Notes: a model not told the origin generated them from the sequence alone. 41,427 bases of DNA from Deltaproteobacteria bacterium (GCA_016874835.1 VGTB01000006.1:1-41427), one strand, 5' to 3'. Shown: positions 15,152-26,424, counted from the stretch's first letter. Numbers and translations: made by a program.

Positions 15152-16399
15152 ATGAATATCGAAGAAATTAAGAGGCTGCCCATCAGCGAACTTACCACAA
15201 TGGCAAAGGAGTTGAGTGTCGTCGGCGCGAGCGGCATGAGACGGCAGGATTTAATCTTTGCGATTCTGCAGGCCCAGGCCGAAAAAAACGAGGTTATCTG
15301 CGGGTCCGGAGTCCTGGAAATCCTCCCGGACAGTTTTGGTTTCCTCCGCGCCGTGGATTACAACTATCTCCCGAGCCCTGATGATATTTACATTTCACCT
15401 TCGCAGATCAGGAGGTTCAGCCTGAGAACCGGAGATACTGTTTCAGGTGAAGTCAGACCTCCCAAGGACGGTGAAAAATACTTTGCCCTCCTGAAAGTGG
15501 ATAATGTCAACTTTGAGAGCCCGGAAGCCTCAAGGGATAAAATACTGTTTGACAATCTCACCCCCCTGTACCCACAGGAGAAGTTGGGTCTCGAGGCGAA
15601 TGCAGATAACTTATCTACGAGGGTCATGGATCTCTTCACGCCGATCGGCAAGGGACAGAGGGCGTTGATTGTATCACCTCCAAGGGCAGGGAAAACCGTT
15701 CTCCTTCAGGATATCGCTCACAGCATTTCAAAAAATCACAAGGAAGTCATACTGATGGTGCTTCTCATCGACGAGCGTCCCGAGGAAGTGACCGACATGC
15801 AGCGCAGCGTTGATGGAGAGGTGATTTCATCGACGTTCGATGAACCGGCGACAAGGCATGTTCAGGTTGCCGAGATGGTCATTGAGAAAGCAAAGCGTCT
15901 CGTGGAACACAAGAAGGATGTGGTGATCCTTCTTGACAGCATTACGCGACTCGCCAGAGCATACAACACGGTAGTACCGCCCAGCGGCAAAGTACTCTCC
16001 GGGGGTGTCGATTCGAACGCCCTGCATAAACCGAAGCGGTTCTTCGGAGCGGCGAGAAATATTGAAAATGGAGGAAGCCTGACTATCGTCGCAACGGCCC
16101 TTATTGATACGGGAAGTAGAATGGATGAAGTCATTTTCGAAGAATTTAAAGGAACCGGGAACATGGAACTCCATCTGGATCGCAGAATTGCCGACAGACG
16201 GGTTTTCCCCGCGTTTGATCTTATCCGCTCCGGTACAAGAAAAGAGGAGCTTCTCGTGCCCAAGGCTAATCTTAACAAGGTATGGATATTGAGAAGGCTT
16301 CTTCAGGAAATGAATCCCATTGAAGCGATGGAATTCATCGCTGACAAAATACGCAAGACGGAGACAAATCAGGCATTTCTCAATTCCATGAATCAATAG
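15152..16399 (+). CDS. rho: Transcription termination factor Rho
   Basis: Hexameric RNA helicase that ends transcription of untranslated RNA. The 415 residues are standard. An N-terminal helical domain (1-45, [20 protein letters not shown]) precedes a cold-shock-like primary RNA-binding domain (about 50-120, [14 protein letters not shown]). The RecA-type ATPase domain has Walker A PPRAGKT (176-182), Walker [15 protein letters not shown] and the Q/R-loop region [20 protein letters not shown]. The gene follows a promoter with a consensus -35 box and a leader of about 220 bases. It heads the conserved order rho-rpmE-prfA-prmC-murA. The N-terminal domain has no long insertion. Confidence 0.98.
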   Translation: MNIEEIKRLPISELTTMAKELSVVGASGMRRQDLIFAILQAQAEKNEVICGSGVLEILPDSFGFLRAVDYNYLPSPDDIYISPSQIRRFSLRTGDTVSGEVRPPKDGEKYFALLKVDNVNFESPEASRDKILFDNLTPLYPQEKLGLEANADNLSTRVMDLFTPIGKGQRALIVSPPRAGKTVLLQDIAHSISKNHKEVILMVLLIDERPEEVTDMQRSVDGEVISSTFDEPATRHVQVAEMVIEKAKRLVEHKKDVVILLDSITRLARAYNTVVPPSGKVLSGGVDSNALHKPKRFFGAARNIENGGSLTIVATALIDTGSRMDEVIFEEFKGTGNMELHLDRRIADRRVFPAFDLIRSGTRKEELLVPKANLNKVWILRRLLQEMNPIEAMEFIADKIRKTETNQAFLNSMNQ

Positions 16400-16459
16400 C
16401 ATCGTTGAAATGGTGGAAGAAACAACTTGCGTTTGCGGTGCAGATGATGATAATGCGCC

Positions 16460-16488
16460 CCCAACATGAGGTTGCTGTTCCCTATAAT
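16460..16488 (+). promoter_or_regulatory. Possible promoter of rpmE
   Basis: A perfect -10 box TATAAT (16483-16488) lies 68 bases before rpmE. The -35 region at the right distance (CCAACA near 16461-16466) is weak, so the case rests on the -10 box. It would let L31 be made separately from rho. Confidence 0.4.
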
Positions 16489-16555
16489 AAGTATGAGAGT
16501 ATACAGGTAGTGAAAACATGCGAACGGAGTATTATCGAAAGGAAGATAAATAACT

Positions 16556-16756
16556 ATGAAGGAAGGCATTCATCCGGAATATAAGGAAGCGACGATAACC
16601 TGCGTGTGCGGAAATGTCATCAAAACAAGGTCAACAAAAAAAGATATAAAGGTTGAGATATGCTCTCAGTGTCACCCCTTTATCACAGGGAAACAGAAAA
16701 TTATTGATACGGCGGGCAGGGTGGAACGGTTTAAGAAAAAATATGGAAACGGGTAA
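16556..16756 (+). CDS. rpmE: Ribosomal protein L31 (zinc-binding form)
   Basis: A 66-residue protein of the large ribosomal subunit that helps bridge the subunits. The zinc ligands of the C+ form are present: Cys16 and Cys18 in ITCVCGN, and Cys36 and Cys39 in ICSQCHPF, followed by the conserved [16 protein letters not shown]. The zinc-free paralogue YkgM is not seen here. The ribosome site is AAAGGAAG about ten bases before the ATG. It sits between rho and prfA, the usual order. Confidence 0.97.
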   Translation: MKEGIHPEYKEATITCVCGNVIKTRSTKKDIKVEICSQCHPFITGKQKIIDTAGRVERFKKKYGNG

Positions 16757-16925
16757 AAAAACAGTGCTGCTCCATTCATATGCAATGTACTCATCTGTTC
16801 ACCGGGGATACAAATTGTAAGGGAGCGTATTCACATGTCATGGTAGCTGCCTTTCTCAATTACTGACAATCAGCTCACATATCAGGCTTGAATGAAGAGC
16901 ATGATAATATGATAAGTTTCAAGAT

Positions 16926-17999
16926 ATGATGTATGACAAATTAAGAGATATTGAGGCAAGGTATAATAATCTGGAAGCCCTGCTGAGTGATCCTGATGTG
17001 ATCGGGAAGCCCAGCGTCTATCAGAAATATGCGAAAGAGCATGCTGATCTGCATGACCTTGTGGAAACTTACAGGGAATTTGAAAAGACGTCTGCCCGTA
17101 TCGAGGAAGGTCAAAACCTGCTCCGTGGCAACGATGAGGAATTGAAAGAAATCGTCAAGGATGAAATGCCTCAGCTCAAAGCACAGCTGGAGTCACTGGA
17201 AAATAGGTTGAAAGTACTTCTCCTCCCTAAAGATCCCAACGATGAGAGAAATGTGTTCCTCGAAATAAGGGCCGGTACCGGAGGGGAGGAAGCGGGACTC
17301 TTTGTAGGGGATCTCTTCCGCATGTATGCCCGGTATGCGGAAATGTGCCGCTGGAAAGTTGAGGTTGTGAGCAGCAACCCGGCGGGAGGCATGGGGGGAT
17401 TCAAGGAAATTATTGCCCTCGTTGAGGGTAAGGGGGCATACAGCAAATTGAAATACGAAAGCGGTGTCCACCGTGTGCAGCGAGTACCCGTGACTGAGTC
17501 CCAGGGAAGAATTCACACCTCCGCAGTAACCGTTGCGATTCTTCCCGAGGCCCAAGAGGTGGAGATCCATGTAGATCCGAATGACCTGAGGATCGATGTA
17601 TTTCATTCCAGTGGACACGGTGGTCAAAGTGTCAACACGACAGATTCAGCGGTGAGGATTACCCATTTACCCACGGGGCTCGTGGTATCCTGCCAGGATG
17701 AAAAATCACAGCACAAGAACAAGGCGAAGGCCATGAAGGTTCTCAGAGCCAGGCTTCTGGACATGATGGTGCAAAAGCAGAATGCCGAGATTGCCGAATC
17801 GAGGAAAAGTCAGGTGGGAAGCGGCGACAGGAGTGAGCGGATCAGGACCTACAATTTCCCGCAGGGGAGGGTCACAGATCACCGTATCGGTCTTACGCTT
17901 TACAGTCTGCAGGCTTTTCTCGATGGAGAAATACAAAACATGATAGATGCACTCATCACCCGCTTTCAGGCCGAGGCGCTGAAACAGCCTGTCAGTTAA
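16926..17999 (+). CDS. prfA: Peptide chain release factor 1
   Basis: Recognises UAA and UAG stop codons and releases the finished peptide. The 357 residues are normal. The stop-codon reading motif is PVT within [18 protein letters not shown], a variant of the common RF1 PAT that separates it from RF2 (SPF). The hydrolysis motif GGQ is at residues 232-234 ([15 protein letters not shown]). This glutamine is the residue methylated by PrmC, encoded next door. Two adjacent ATGs (16926, 16929) open the gene and no strong ribosome site is visible. Confidence 0.98.
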   Translation: MMYDKLRDIEARYNNLEALLSDPDVIGKPSVYQKYAKEHADLHDLVETYREFEKTSARIEEGQNLLRGNDEELKEIVKDEMPQLKAQLESLENRLKVLLLPKDPNDERNVFLEIRAGTGGEEAGLFVGDLFRMYARYAEMCRWKVEVVSSNPAGGMGGFKEIIALVEGKGAYSKLKYESGVHRVQRVPVTESQGRIHTSAVTVAILPEAQEVEIHVDPNDLRIDVFHSSGHGGQSVNTTDSAVRITHLPTGLVVSCQDEKSQHKNKAKAMKVLRARLLDMMVQKQNAEIAESRKSQVGSGDRSERIRTYNFPQGRVTDHRIGLTLYSLQAFLDGEIQNMIDALITRFQAEALKQPVS

Positions 18000-18008
18000 G
18001 TCATTTCC

Positions 18009-18893
18009 ATGCACACTCGCTCCTCCCGCCCCATGAACATCCTGCGTGTTCTCGATGAAGCGACCCGCGTTCTGAAACGCCGTGTGGGAGTCGCAGCCAG
18101 GCTCGACGCTGAAGTACTGCTGTCCCATTGTGTACATACTGACCGTGTGCACCTGTATGCCCGTTCCGAGCGGGTGCTCACGGTCCCGGAGCGGGAGGAG
18201 TTCGCATCCTGTGTGAGGAGAAGACTGAGGGGGGAACCCGTAGCGTATATCGTTGGCGAAAAAGAGTTCTGGTCCCTTCTCTTTGAGGTGAATCACCACG
18301 TCCTCATTCCCAGGCCTGAAACAGAAATTCTCGTTGAAGAGGTGCTGAAAATCTGCCATAGTATCGGCAATTCTCCCAAGATCCTCGAGATTGGTACCGG
18401 CTGTGGTGCCATAAGCGTTTCACTGGCACACGAGTTGAGGCGGGCACGTATTGTTGCAACTGACATTTCTCGGGAGGCAATATCCGTTGCGATGAGCAAT
18501 GCTAAGAGGCACGGTGTGGAACATCAGATTTCTTTTCATGAGGGAAGCCTGTTTCAGCCGGTGTCCGGGTTCTTCGACGTCATTGTATCCAATCCTCCTT
18601 ATATATCCGAGGCGGAGTTTGCCCGGCTCCCTCGGGATGTCCATGAATTCGAACCGGAGACGGCATTGCTGGCAGGAGCTGATGGACATCTGTTTCACAG
18701 GGAAATCGCCAGGCTGGGTGCGTCTCATCTGGAGGGAGGAGGCTGGCTCTTAATGGAAATAGGGTCCGGTCAGAGGGATCAGGTGCAGCACATATTGGGG
18801 GAATCGGGATTTTATGACAGTGTGACGTTCAGAACTGACTATGCAGGACTCGTGAGGGTTTCCATAGCAAGGAGGAATACAGCGGGTGGATAA
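18009..18893 (+). CDS. prmC: Release factor glutamine methyltransferase
   Basis: Methylates the glutamine of the GGQ motif in release factors using S-adenosylmethionine. The 294 residues include an N-terminal helical domain (about 1-90, [14 protein letters not shown] and LDAEVLLSH), the SAM-binding loop [14 protein letters not shown] (about 128) and the substrate-binding NPPY (195-198, [14 protein letters not shown]). It starts nine bases after prfA. An ATG eight codons further in (MNILRVL) is an alternative start because the first residues are not conserved-looking and neither start has a good ribosome site. Its 3' end overlaps the murA start by eight bases. Confidence 0.96.
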   Translation: MHTRSSRPMNILRVLDEATRVLKRRVGVAARLDAEVLLSHCVHTDRVHLYARSERVLTVPEREEFASCVRRRLRGEPVAYIVGEKEFWSLLFEVNHHVLIPRPETEILVEEVLKICHSIGNSPKILEIGTGCGAISVSLAHELRRARIVATDISREAISVAMSNAKRHGVEHQISFHEGSLFQPVSGFFDVIVSNPPYISEAEFARLPRDVHEFEPETALLAGADGHLFHREIARLGASHLEGGGWLLMEIGSGQRDQVQHILGESGFYDSVTFRTDYAGLVRVSIARRNTAGG

Positions 18894-20136
18894 GATAATC
18901 ATACACGGTGGGAAAAAGCTCCGCGGCGATGTTTTTATCAGTGGTGCGAAGAACGCTGCGCTTCCGATCATGGTATCATCGCTCTTGGCGCCGGGCTGGC
19001 ATAACTTTCATAATGTCCCCAACCTCGTCGATATCAGGACTATAAAAAGACTTTTAAGGAGTCTGGGGGTGAAATGTGAGGGAGACTCGCCCGTGCGGGT
19101 AAATTCGGACGACATTAATAACTGTGAGGCTTCGTATGATCTCGTGAAAACCATGAGGGCTTCCATTCTGGTGCTCGGGCCCTTGGTGGCGAGGATGGGT
19201 ATAGCCAGGGTGTCGCTCCCGGGGGGGTGTGCCATAGGAGCAAGACCGGTCAATCTGCATATCAAGGCCCTTAAAGATATGGGGGCTGAAGTGGAACTCA
19301 GGGACGGTTACATCGAAGCCAAGGCGTCGAAACTGAAAGGTACCACGATTTATTTTGATATTTCCACGGTCACAGGTACGGAAAACATTATGATGGCTGC
19401 CTGTCTCGCGGAGGGGACTTCGCTTTTGAAAAATGCAGCCAAGGAACCGGAAGTCATAAACTTGGCCGTAACTCTCAACAGCATGGGCGCAAGAATAACG
19501 GGGATGGGGACTGATGTCATCAGGATAGACGGAGTTGATCGTCTTCACCCCGCTGAGGCCACTGTCATTCCTGACCGGATCGAGGCGGGTACTTACATGA
19601 TTGCCGCAGGGATTACGGGGGGAGACATCAATGTCATGGGGTGTAACCACTCGCACCTTGATGCGTTGATTTTGAAACTGAGAAACTCCGGCATGAAAAT
19701 TACTCCGTTTGAGGGTGGTCTCAGAGCCGTCGGTGCCAGAAGAATAAAGAGCATCGACATAGAGACCCTTCCCTATCCGGGGTTTCCCACCGATTTGCAG
19801 GCCCAGATCATGGCGATGATGACATTGGGTGGCGGCAGCAGTGTCATTACCGAGACGGTGTTTGAGAATCGGTTCATGCACGTCAACGAATTGATGAGGA
19901 TGGGCGCTGACATTGTAATTAAGGGAAACACCGCCGTAGTAAAAGGTGTTCCGAGACTGCAGGGAGCTCAGGTCATGGCGACGGATCTGCGGGCTTCCGC
20001 TTCTCTTATCCTTGCAGGACTTGTGGCGGAAGGCAGGACCGAGCTTTCAAGGGTGTATCATATTGACAGGGGGTATCAGGGAATCGAAAAAAAATTCGCA
20101 GCGTTAGGAGCTGATATAAAAAGGGTGGCCGTCTGA
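18886..20136 (+). CDS. murA: UDP-N-acetylglucosamine 1-carboxyvinyltransferase
   Basis: Catalyses the first committed step of peptidoglycan synthesis, transfer of enolpyruvate from PEP to UDP-GlcNAc, in the cytoplasm. The 416 residues are typical. The catalytic cysteine is Cys115 in [15 protein letters not shown], so the enzyme should be fosfomycin-sensitive in principle. [11 protein letters not shown] near the start and [14 protein letters not shown] are also conserved. It starts with GTG at 18886 inside the end of prmC, with AAGGAGG ten bases upstream. hisD follows with one base between stop and start. Confidence 0.98.
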   Translation: MDKIIIHGGKKLRGDVFISGAKNAALPIMVSSLLAPGWHNFHNVPNLVDIRTIKRLLRSLGVKCEGDSPVRVNSDDINNCEASYDLVKTMRASILVLGPLVARMGIARVSLPGGCAIGARPVNLHIKALKDMGAEVELRDGYIEAKASKLKGTTIYFDISTVTGTENIMMAACLAEGTSLLKNAAKEPEVINLAVTLNSMGARITGMGTDVIRIDGVDRLHPAEATVIPDRIEAGTYMIAAGITGGDINVMGCNHSHLDALILKLRNSGMKITPFEGGLRAVGARRIKSIDIETLPYPGFPTDLQAQIMAMMTLGGGSSVITETVFENRFMHVNELMRMGADIVIKGNTAVVKGVPRLQGAQVMATDLRASASLILAGLVAEGRTELSRVYHIDRGYQGIEKKFAALGADIKRVAV

Positions 20137-20137
20137 T

Positions 20138-21436
20138 ATGAAAATCATCCGTACAAGCGAAGCGGCATTTGAAGAGATATTTCAGAAGATTATTCGCCGG
20201 GGGAAGGTCTTTGATGAGGATATCTGGATAACCGTGAAAGGAATCGTTGAAGATGTCGCCGTACGAAAGGATCAGGCCCTTTTTGAGTACACCAGGAAAT
20301 ATGACGGTTATACGCTCAGTGCGAACACTGTCGCAGTTACTCCCAGGGAAATGGAGCATGCCATAAAAAAGGTACGCCGGGAGGATCTTGCGATTTTACG
20401 GCTTGCTGCCAGGCGGATAGAGATGTTTCATCGAGCACAGGTCATCCAGGACTGGTTTTGTCATGAGAAAGAAGGAACAGAGCTGGGGCTCCGGGCATTG
20501 CCGCTGGAACGGGTCGGCATTTATGTTCCGGGCGGCCGGGCATCCTATCCTTCCACGGTCATCATGGCTGCCGTTCCGGCGGGGATTGCAGGTGTTAAAG
20601 AAATTGTACTGGTGACACCGTGCAAGGGAGGAAGGCTCAATCCACTTATTGCGGCTGCTGCGAGAGTGAGCAGTGTTCATCGGATTTTCAAGGTAGGAGG
20701 CGCCCAGGCAGTTGCTGCGCTGGCGTATGGTACTGAGTCAATCCCCCGTGTGGATAAAATAGTCGGACCCGGCAATGCCTACGTCTCCGCGGCGAAAAAG
20801 ATGGTTTACGGACAGGTTGCAATTGACATGATTGCCGGTCCCAGCGAGATTGTGGTCATCGCGGACGAAACCGCAGATGCATCCTTCGTTGCTTCGGATC
20901 TCATCGCACAGGCGGAACATGATGAATTCGCAAGTGCAATTCTGCTCACACCGGATGAGTCCCTCGCGGTGAGAGTTATTGATCGGGTTGCGGCGCAACT
21001 GAAAACCCTGCAGAGGAAATCTATCGCGAAACGTTCATTGAATGCATTCGGGGCAGTTATCCTGACCAGAAATATGGAAGAGGCCATTGCGACAGCAAAC
21101 CGGTTTGCCCCGGAACATCTGGAATTAATGGTTAAGAATGCGAGAGATATGGTGGGAAAAATAACACATGCCGGGGCTGTATTCTTAGGGCACAATACAC
21201 CGGAGGTGTTAGGTGATTATCTCGCCGGTCCCAATCATATACTTCCCACAGGGGGAACGGCACGGTTTGCTTCTCCGCTGGGCGTATATGACTTTGTGAG
21301 GCGAAGCAGCGTGATTTCCTTTTCTGAAAAATCGTTGCGGAAATATGCGAGACAGGCGGCAAGATTTGCAAAACTGGAGGGTCTTGACGGACACGGGAAA
21401 GCCATAACTGTGCGGATATCCCGAAAAAAATCTTGA
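20138..21436 (+). CDS. hisD: Histidinol dehydrogenase
   Basis: Carries out the last two steps of histidine synthesis, oxidising L-histidinol to L-histidine with two NAD+. The 432 residues match the family. Conserved segments include PGGRASYPSTVIMAAVPA, VGGAQAVAALAYGT, KIVGPGNAYVSAAK, DMIAGPSEIVVIAD and SDLIAQAEHDE, the last with the zinc ligands Gln and His. It begins one base after murA. In several relatives hisG lies between murA and hisD. It is absent here, and no other his gene is in the window. The tRNA-Gly promoter overlaps its stop codon. Confidence 0.97.
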   Translation: MKIIRTSEAAFEEIFQKIIRRGKVFDEDIWITVKGIVEDVAVRKDQALFEYTRKYDGYTLSANTVAVTPREMEHAIKKVRREDLAILRLAARRIEMFHRAQVIQDWFCHEKEGTELGLRALPLERVGIYVPGGRASYPSTVIMAAVPAGIAGVKEIVLVTPCKGGRLNPLIAAAARVSSVHRIFKVGGAQAVAALAYGTESIPRVDKIVGPGNAYVSAAKKMVYGQVAIDMIAGPSEIVVIADETADASFVASDLIAQAEHDEFASAILLTPDESLAVRVIDRVAAQLKTLQRKSIAKRSLNAFGAVILTRNMEEAIATANRFAPEHLELMVKNARDMVGKITHAGAVFLGHNTPEVLGDYLAGPNHILPTGGTARFASPLGVYDFVRRSSVISFSEKSLRKYARQAARFAKLEGLDGHGKAITVRISRKKS

Positions 21437-21460
21437 CAAAAAGTTGCTGTTGATTAAGAT
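21433..21460 (+). promoter_or_regulatory. Promoter of the tRNA-Gly gene
   Basis: A consensus -35 box TTGACA (21433-21438) and TAAGAT (21455-21460) are separated by 16 bases. The -35 box overlaps the hisD stop codon. Transcription would begin near 21467, about 64 bases before the mature tRNA. Confidence 0.65.
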
Positions 21461-21530
21461 GTGCACGCACGGAAATGTCTGCATTGCATGACTTACCTTT
21501 ACACCGGGTATTTCCAGCCGATTCTTTTGA

Positions 21531-21605
<75 letters not shown>

Positions 21606-21693
21606 CTTCACCCGATAAGCCCTGATTTTTTTATTGCAATAGTCATTTTTCTGTGTTATCAACAGCCGAAAATCATCGTGTTGGTCTATGATG

Positions 21694-21719
21694 AGTGGGC
21701 AGATGCCCACTTTTTTTTT
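21694..21719 (+). terminator. Intrinsic terminator after tRNA-Gly
   Basis: AGTGGGC (21694-21700) pairs with GCCCACT (21705-21711) around AGAT and is followed by a run of nine T (21711-21719). It separates the tRNA transcript from rimP. Confidence 0.93.
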
Positions 21720-21786
21720 CCGATACGGGATAAAATGCATTGCTCACAGTGTGCGGAAAAGTGTTCTTACAGGAGGGTCGAGCAGG

Positions 21787-22272
21787 GTGACTGACGCGCA
21801 TTACACATATAGAGATAAAATGAAACCGCTTGTCGAATCCATTTTGGAGTTCGAGGACATGGAACTGGTGGATATTGAATGCCTCAGGATGAAGTCACGC
21901 TGGCTTGTGCGCATTTATATTGATAAGGAAGGCGGGGTTACCCTTGATGATTGCGGCGAAGTGAGTAAACAGGTGGGTGATGTTCTTGACGTTCATGATC
22001 TCCCCCCTGGTCCTTATACTCTCGAGGTTTCTTCTCCAGGCCTGGATCGACCCCTTGCGAAAGACAGGGATTTTATCAAATACCGGGGACGAAAAGTTCA
22101 TGTCAGGGTTGCTGAGAAACTGGAAGGAATGAAGAATTTTCGGGGGAGACTGGTTGATTATCTTGACAGAGAAGGTGAGAAAATCGTGGTTGTTGACGTT
22201 TCAGGAAAGACATATCACATACCACAGCCTTTAATCATAAAAGCACGTCTCGAGTATGAGAGTGATCAATAA
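21787..22272 (+). CDS. rimP: Ribosome maturation factor RimP
   Basis: Helps the 30S subunit mature. From the GTG at 21787, preceded by AGGAGG at ten bases, the product has 161 residues, close to the usual size. The open frame continues upstream to 21688, but that part runs through the tRNA terminator and is not coding. Family features are MELVDIECLRM, RIYIDKEGGVTLDDCGEVS and LEVSSPGLDRPL, the most conserved stretch, then a C-terminal SH3-like domain. It heads the rimP-nusA-infB cluster; nusA starts 16 bases later. Confidence 0.95.
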   Translation: MTDAHYTYRDKMKPLVESILEFEDMELVDIECLRMKSRWLVRIYIDKEGGVTLDDCGEVSKQVGDVLDVHDLPPGPYTLEVSSPGLDRPLAKDRDFIKYRGRKVHVRVAEKLEGMKNFRGRLVDYLDREGEKIVVVDVSGKTYHIPQPLIIKARLEYESDQ

Positions 22273-22288
22273 CTATGGAGGATAGTAA

Positions 22289-23551
22289 ATGTTTCCGGAA
22301 CTTAAACGTCTGATTGAACAGATGGGTAAGGACAGAGGTATAGACAAGAATATTATCATAGAAGCCCTGGAAGCAGCCATGTGGACGGCAGCACGAAAGA
22401 AACTGGGTGCCAATGTGGATATCGAAGCACGCTACAACGAAGAAGCGGGGGAGATCGAGGTGTTTCTGTTCAAAACTGTGGTTGATAAGGTTGTTGATCC
22501 TAATATGCAGGTCTCTCTGGAGGAAGCCAAGAGAACTTTAGATGAAGAAGCAGAGAGGGGAGACAGTCTGGGCATGAAAATTGACGCAGGTACTTTCGGG
22601 AGGATTGCTGTTCAGACGGCGAAACAGATCATCATCCAGAAGGTAAAGGATGCGGAGCGGGATAACATCTATGAGGAGTATAAGGACAAAAAAGGAGAGA
22701 TAGTCAGCGGTTTCGTGCAGAGATTTGATGGGGGAAACATGATCGTGAATCTCGGGAGGGCCGAAGGTCTGATACCTTCCTCGGAACAGATATTCAGAGA
22801 GGTCTATAAAAGGGGGGACCGGATACGGGCATTCGTATGCGATGTGAAAAAAATATCGAAGGGACCCCAGATCATACTTTCGAGAACACACCCGGGATTC
22901 CTTAAAACCCTTTTTGAGTTGGAGGTTCCCGAAATATCCGAAGGATTGATAGAAATTGTGAACGTATCGAGAGAACCGGGTAAGCGGGCTAAGATTTCTG
23001 TGCGCACGAAAGACAGGGATATCGATCCGGTGGGGGCATGTGTCGGGATGAGAGGATCTCGTGTGCAGAGTGTCGTCCAGGAGTTGAAGGGGGAGAAAAT
23101 CGATATTGTGCCCTATTCAAACGACAATGCTTCATACGTATGCAGTGCCCTCTCGCCGGCCAAGGTGAATCGGGTACTCATGGATGAGGAGAACCGGGCA
23201 ATGGAAGTAATTGTTCCGGATGATCAACTGTCCCTGGCGATCGGGAAGAATGGACAGAATGTGAGACTTGCCGTGAAGTTGACGGGTTGGAAGATTGACG
23301 TCAAGAGTGAGTCCATGGCGGCTCTCCAGGAAGAGGAGGGATACAAATCCCTTATGAAGATCCCGGGTATCGGCGAGACCACTGCCGAGAGGTTATTTAG
23401 CGAAGGGTTCAAGAGTATCGCAATGATTGCGACAGCCGATCCTGAAATGCTTTCGTCGATTCAGGGAGTGGGTGAAAAGAGTGCGTCGCAATGGATTGAA
23501 GCGGCAGTAAAGATCATTGATCAAGGAGCGATGGGAACAAAGAGTGCCTGA
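22289..23551 (+). CDS. nusA: Transcription elongation/antitermination factor NusA
   Basis: Binds RNA polymerase and nascent RNA to control pausing, termination and antitermination. The 420 residues show an N-terminal polymerase-binding domain (1 to about 125, MFPELKRLIEQMGKDRGID), an S1 domain (about 133-200, GEIVSGFVQRFDGGNMIVNLG) and two KH domains (DPVGACVGMRGSRVQSVV and LAIGKNGQNVRLAVKLTGW). A C-terminal helix-hairpin-helix repeat follows (about 350-415, MKIPGIGETTAERL and IQGVGEKSAS). The ribosome site GGAGG lies seven bases before the ATG. ylxR and the L7Ae-like gene that often follow nusA are missing here: infB comes next after 54 bases. Confidence 0.98.
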   Translation: MFPELKRLIEQMGKDRGIDKNIIIEALEAAMWTAARKKLGANVDIEARYNEEAGEIEVFLFKTVVDKVVDPNMQVSLEEAKRTLDEEAERGDSLGMKIDAGTFGRIAVQTAKQIIIQKVKDAERDNIYEEYKDKKGEIVSGFVQRFDGGNMIVNLGRAEGLIPSSEQIFREVYKRGDRIRAFVCDVKKISKGPQIILSRTHPGFLKTLFELEVPEISEGLIEIVNVSREPGKRAKISVRTKDRDIDPVGACVGMRGSRVQSVVQELKGEKIDIVPYSNDNASYVCSALSPAKVNRVLMDEENRAMEVIVPDDQLSLAIGKNGQNVRLAVKLTGWKIDVKSESMAALQEEEGYKSLMKIPGIGETTAERLFSEGFKSIAMIATADPEMLSSIQGVGEKSASQWIEAAVKIIDQGAMGTKSA

Positions 23552-23605
23552 GATAGTTTCTTGGGAATCTGTCATCGTATTTAATTATGGACGAGGGTTT
23601 CAAGA

Positions 23606-26326
23606 ATGGTAAAGAAAAGAGTCTATGAGTTAGCCAAAGAGTTAGGCATCGACAGCAAGGAGCTTATATCCCGGTTGGAAAAATTTGGCATAGCTGTGAA
23701 GTCTCACTCAAGCACCGTTGAAGATTCCGATATGGAAAAAATCCACAGGGAGTTGTTATCCCCTGAACCTCTTGAGATGGTTGAGCAGAGAATAAAGACT
23801 ACAGTTATCAGAAGGCGGGCAGTTCGTTCACCTGTGGAGGAGATGAAAGTCGAGGCAGAAGCTCTCGTTGAACCTGAAGCAAAGGTAGGTGAGGCGATCA
23901 CCCCGAAGGAAGTGAAGAAAGAACCGGTTGTTTCCCGGAGGGAAACCCCCGTCAAGGTTGCAGCTCCCGTTGAGCCCGTTCCAGAGGTAACCGTCCCCCG
24001 TGAAGAGGTACCTCCGAAAATCGTCGAACCGGAAAAAGTCGAGGGGAAGAAGGAAGAAATAAAAAAAGAGGTAAAGGCAGATGTAAGGGTACCGCTGAAG
24101 AAGGAGAAGCCGGAACCGAAGCGGGAAGAAATTCGGAAAAAGAAAGATGTTGCCGAAGCTGTCGTGAAGAAGCCTGAAAGGAAAGTCGAGGTTATTGAAA
24201 AAAAACCGGAACCCGTCATTACAACGCCTCCTCCGTTACCCAAAAAAGAGGGGGTGTCTCTGAAGGTTCCCAAGGAACCGGTTGTGGAGGTGAAAAAGGG
24301 GCCTCCTGAAAAACCGGATTTGAAGGTCGTGAAGGAAATCATCCCACCCACAGAGGAAAAGCCGGTCAGGTGGGAAAAGATAAGAGGAAAGAGAACCATC
24401 GAAGTAGTGATGGAAGAGTTGCCTCCGGCACGAAAGAAGGCGTTCATTAAAAAGCTCGTGGATAAAAAAGACAGGCGCGAGGATAAGGACAGGGAAGACA
24501 GAATCATTAAGTGGAAGGAAGGGAGAAAGCAGCTCACCGCCAAGATCAAGAAAACGGTCATTACCATACCGAAGGCAATCAAGCGGAGGATAAAGATAGG
24601 AGATGCGATTACAGTCGGGGAACTCGCGAAAAGAATGGGGGTCAAGGCAAACGAAGTCATTAATAAACTTATAGGACTCGGCCTGATGGCCACGATCAAT
24701 CAATCCATCGATTGTGATGCGGCGACGCTTATCGCCGGTGAGTTCGGATACCAGGTTGAACCGATCGGTGCGGAATTCGATGAACCTCTCCAGAGAATGG
24801 AACCTCCCTCCGAAAAATTGAAAACAAAAGCTCCCGTGGTGACGATCATGGGACATGTCGATCACGGGAAAACATCTCTCCTGGATGCAATACGGCAGAC
24901 AAACGTAATGGCCGGAGAAGCGGGAGGCATTACTCAGGCAATCGGGGCGTACCATGTGAATATAAAAAACAGAGATATCGTCTTTCTGGACACACCGGGT
25001 CATGAAGCATTTACCGCCATGCGGGCGAGAGGAGCCCATGTGACGGACATTGTCGTTCTGGTGGTTGCCGCTGATGATGGCGTGATGGACCAGACCATTG
25101 AGGCAATTAATCACTCCCGGGTGGCCAACGTTCCCATCATTGTGGCCATTAATAAAATAGATAAACCGGGGGCCGATCCAGGTAAAATCAAGCAAGGCCT
25201 TGCGGAATATAATCTTGTGCCGGAGGAATGGGGAGGTGATACCATATACTGCGAAGTATCTGCGAAAAAGAGAACTGGTATAGAAGAGCTTCTGGAAATG
25301 ATTCTTCTGCAGGCAGATGTGATGGAGCTCCGGGCCGATCCGGACAGACTGGCCCGCGGCATTATTATTGAGTCGAAGCTCGACCGGGGGCGTGGTGCCG
25401 TTGCCACCGTGCTCATTCAGGAAGGAACTTTGAATGAGGGGGATGCGTTTATTTCAAAAACCGAGTTCGGCAAGGTGAGAGCCATGATCAGTGATCAGGG
25501 TCAGCGGGTGAAGAAAGCCGGGCCGTCCATGCCGGTTGAGGTTATCGGGTTTTCGGGAGTTCCTCAGGTAGGCGCGGAATTCATATGCGTCGAAGATGAA
25601 AAGAAGGCGCGTGTCATCGGAGAATACTGGATCAGGAAAGAACGCGAGCGTGAACTTTCAGCCTCGTCGAAGATCACCCTTGAGCAGCTGTACCAGAAAA
25701 TCAGAGAGGGTGTGAAAGAGCTTAATGTCATTGTTAAAGGCGATGTACAGGGCTCTATAGAGGCACTGACCGATGCGTTGAACAAATTGAGTACGACGGA
25801 CATAAAAATGAAGATCATCCACAGCTCGACAGGTGCCGTCACCGAAACAGACGTCATGCTGGCTTCGGCGTCAAATGCCATCATTATAGGTTTCAACGTG
25901 AGACCCGATAGCAGAGTGATTGATGTTGCAGAAAAAGAAGGCGTGGAAATTAAACTCTACGATGTCATCTACGATGTCATCTCCGATATGAAAGCAGCCA
26001 TGGAAGGCCTTCTGGAACCCGTCTACAGGGAGGTTGTGCTGGGTCGGGCCGAAGTGAGGGAGTTGTTCAGGATTCCCAAAGTGGGCACCGTTGCCGGCAG
26101 TTACGTCACCGAGGGGAGAATCACAAGGAACGCCAATCTTAAGCTGGTACGTGATGGTATTTTGATTTACGATGGCAGGGTCCTTTCCCTGAGGCGGTTC
26201 AAGGATGATGTGAAAGAAGTTGCGGCAGGTCTGGAGTGCGGCGTCGGGATAGAGGGTTTCAACGATATCAGAGTGGGAGACGTCATAGAGGCATATGTGA
26301 AGGAAGAGGTGGAAAGAAAATTATAA
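23606..26326 (+). CDS. infB: Translation initiation factor IF-2
   Basis: A GTPase that brings initiator tRNA to the 30S subunit. The 906 residues comprise an N-terminal IF2N domain (1-50, [20 protein letters not shown]), a long Lys/Glu/Pro/Val-rich linker (about 60-330) and a second IF2N domain (about 345-395, [20 protein letters not shown]). The G domain then has G1 GHVDHGKT (416-423), G3 DTPGHE (462-467) and G4 NKID (516-519), followed by domains II-IV. The highly charged, repetitive linker produces long spurious antisense frames. Translation and ribosome-assembly genes follow downstream. Confidence 0.98.
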   Translation: MVKKRVYELAKELGIDSKELISRLEKFGIAVKSHSSTVEDSDMEKIHRELLSPEPLEMVEQRIKTTVIRRRAVRSPVEEMKVEAEALVEPEAKVGEAITPKEVKKEPVVSRRETPVKVAAPVEPVPEVTVPREEVPPKIVEPEKVEGKKEEIKKEVKADVRVPLKKEKPEPKREEIRKKKDVAEAVVKKPERKVEVIEKKPEPVITTPPPLPKKEGVSLKVPKEPVVEVKKGPPEKPDLKVVKEIIPPTEEKPVRWEKIRGKRTIEVVMEELPPARKKAFIKKLVDKKDRREDKDREDRIIKWKEGRKQLTAKIKKTVITIPKAIKRRIKIGDAITVGELAKRMGVKANEVINKLIGLGLMATINQSIDCDAATLIAGEFGYQVEPIGAEFDEPLQRMEPPSEKLKTKAPVVTIMGHVDHGKTSLLDAIRQTNVMAGEAGGITQAIGAYHVNIKNRDIVFLDTPGHEAFTAMRARGAHVTDIVVLVVAADDGVMDQTIEAINHSRVANVPIIVAINKIDKPGADPGKIKQGLAEYNLVPEEWGGDTIYCEVSAKKRTGIEELLEMILLQADVMELRADPDRLARGIIIESKLDRGRGAVATVLIQEGTLNEGDAFISKTEFGKVRAMISDQGQRVKKAGPSMPVEVIGFSGVPQVGAEFICVEDEKKARVIGEYWIRKERERELSASSKITLEQLYQKIREGVKELNVIVKGDVQGSIEALTDALNKLSTTDIKMKIIHSSTGAVTETDVMLASASNAIIIGFNVRPDSRVIDVAEKEGVEIKLYDVIYDVISDMKAAMEGLLEPVYREVVLGRAEVRELFRIPKVGTVAGSYVTEGRITRNANLKLVRDGILIYDGRVLSLRRFKDDVKEVAAGLECGVGIEGFNDIRVGDVIEAYVKEEVERKL

Positions 26327-26367
26327 CCTCTTTGATGAGAATGCCTTCCATGCACAGCCATTATCAG

Positions 26368-26409
26368 AACCCGAATGGATAAAGTGCCCGGATTCCGGAT
26401 ATTCGGGTT
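26368..26409 (+). other. Stem-loop between infB and ylxP
   Basis: A perfect 9-bp inverted repeat, AACCCGAAT (26368-26376) and ATTCGGGTT (26401-26409), encloses 24 bases that can form an inner hairpin (CCGG repeats). It ends 15 bases before the ylxP start and lacks a T-run. It is therefore more likely an RNA-processing or translation-control structure than a terminator. Confidence 0.6.
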
Positions 26410-26424
26410 GAGAGTGTATTCAAG

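Noticed and set aside
23704-24699. 331-residue minus-strand open frame rich in Ser, Thr, Phe and Gly
   Set aside because: It is the antisense of the Lys/Glu/Pro/Val-rich linker of infB. Low-complexity coding often gives such long shadow frames, and no ribosome site or domain was seen.
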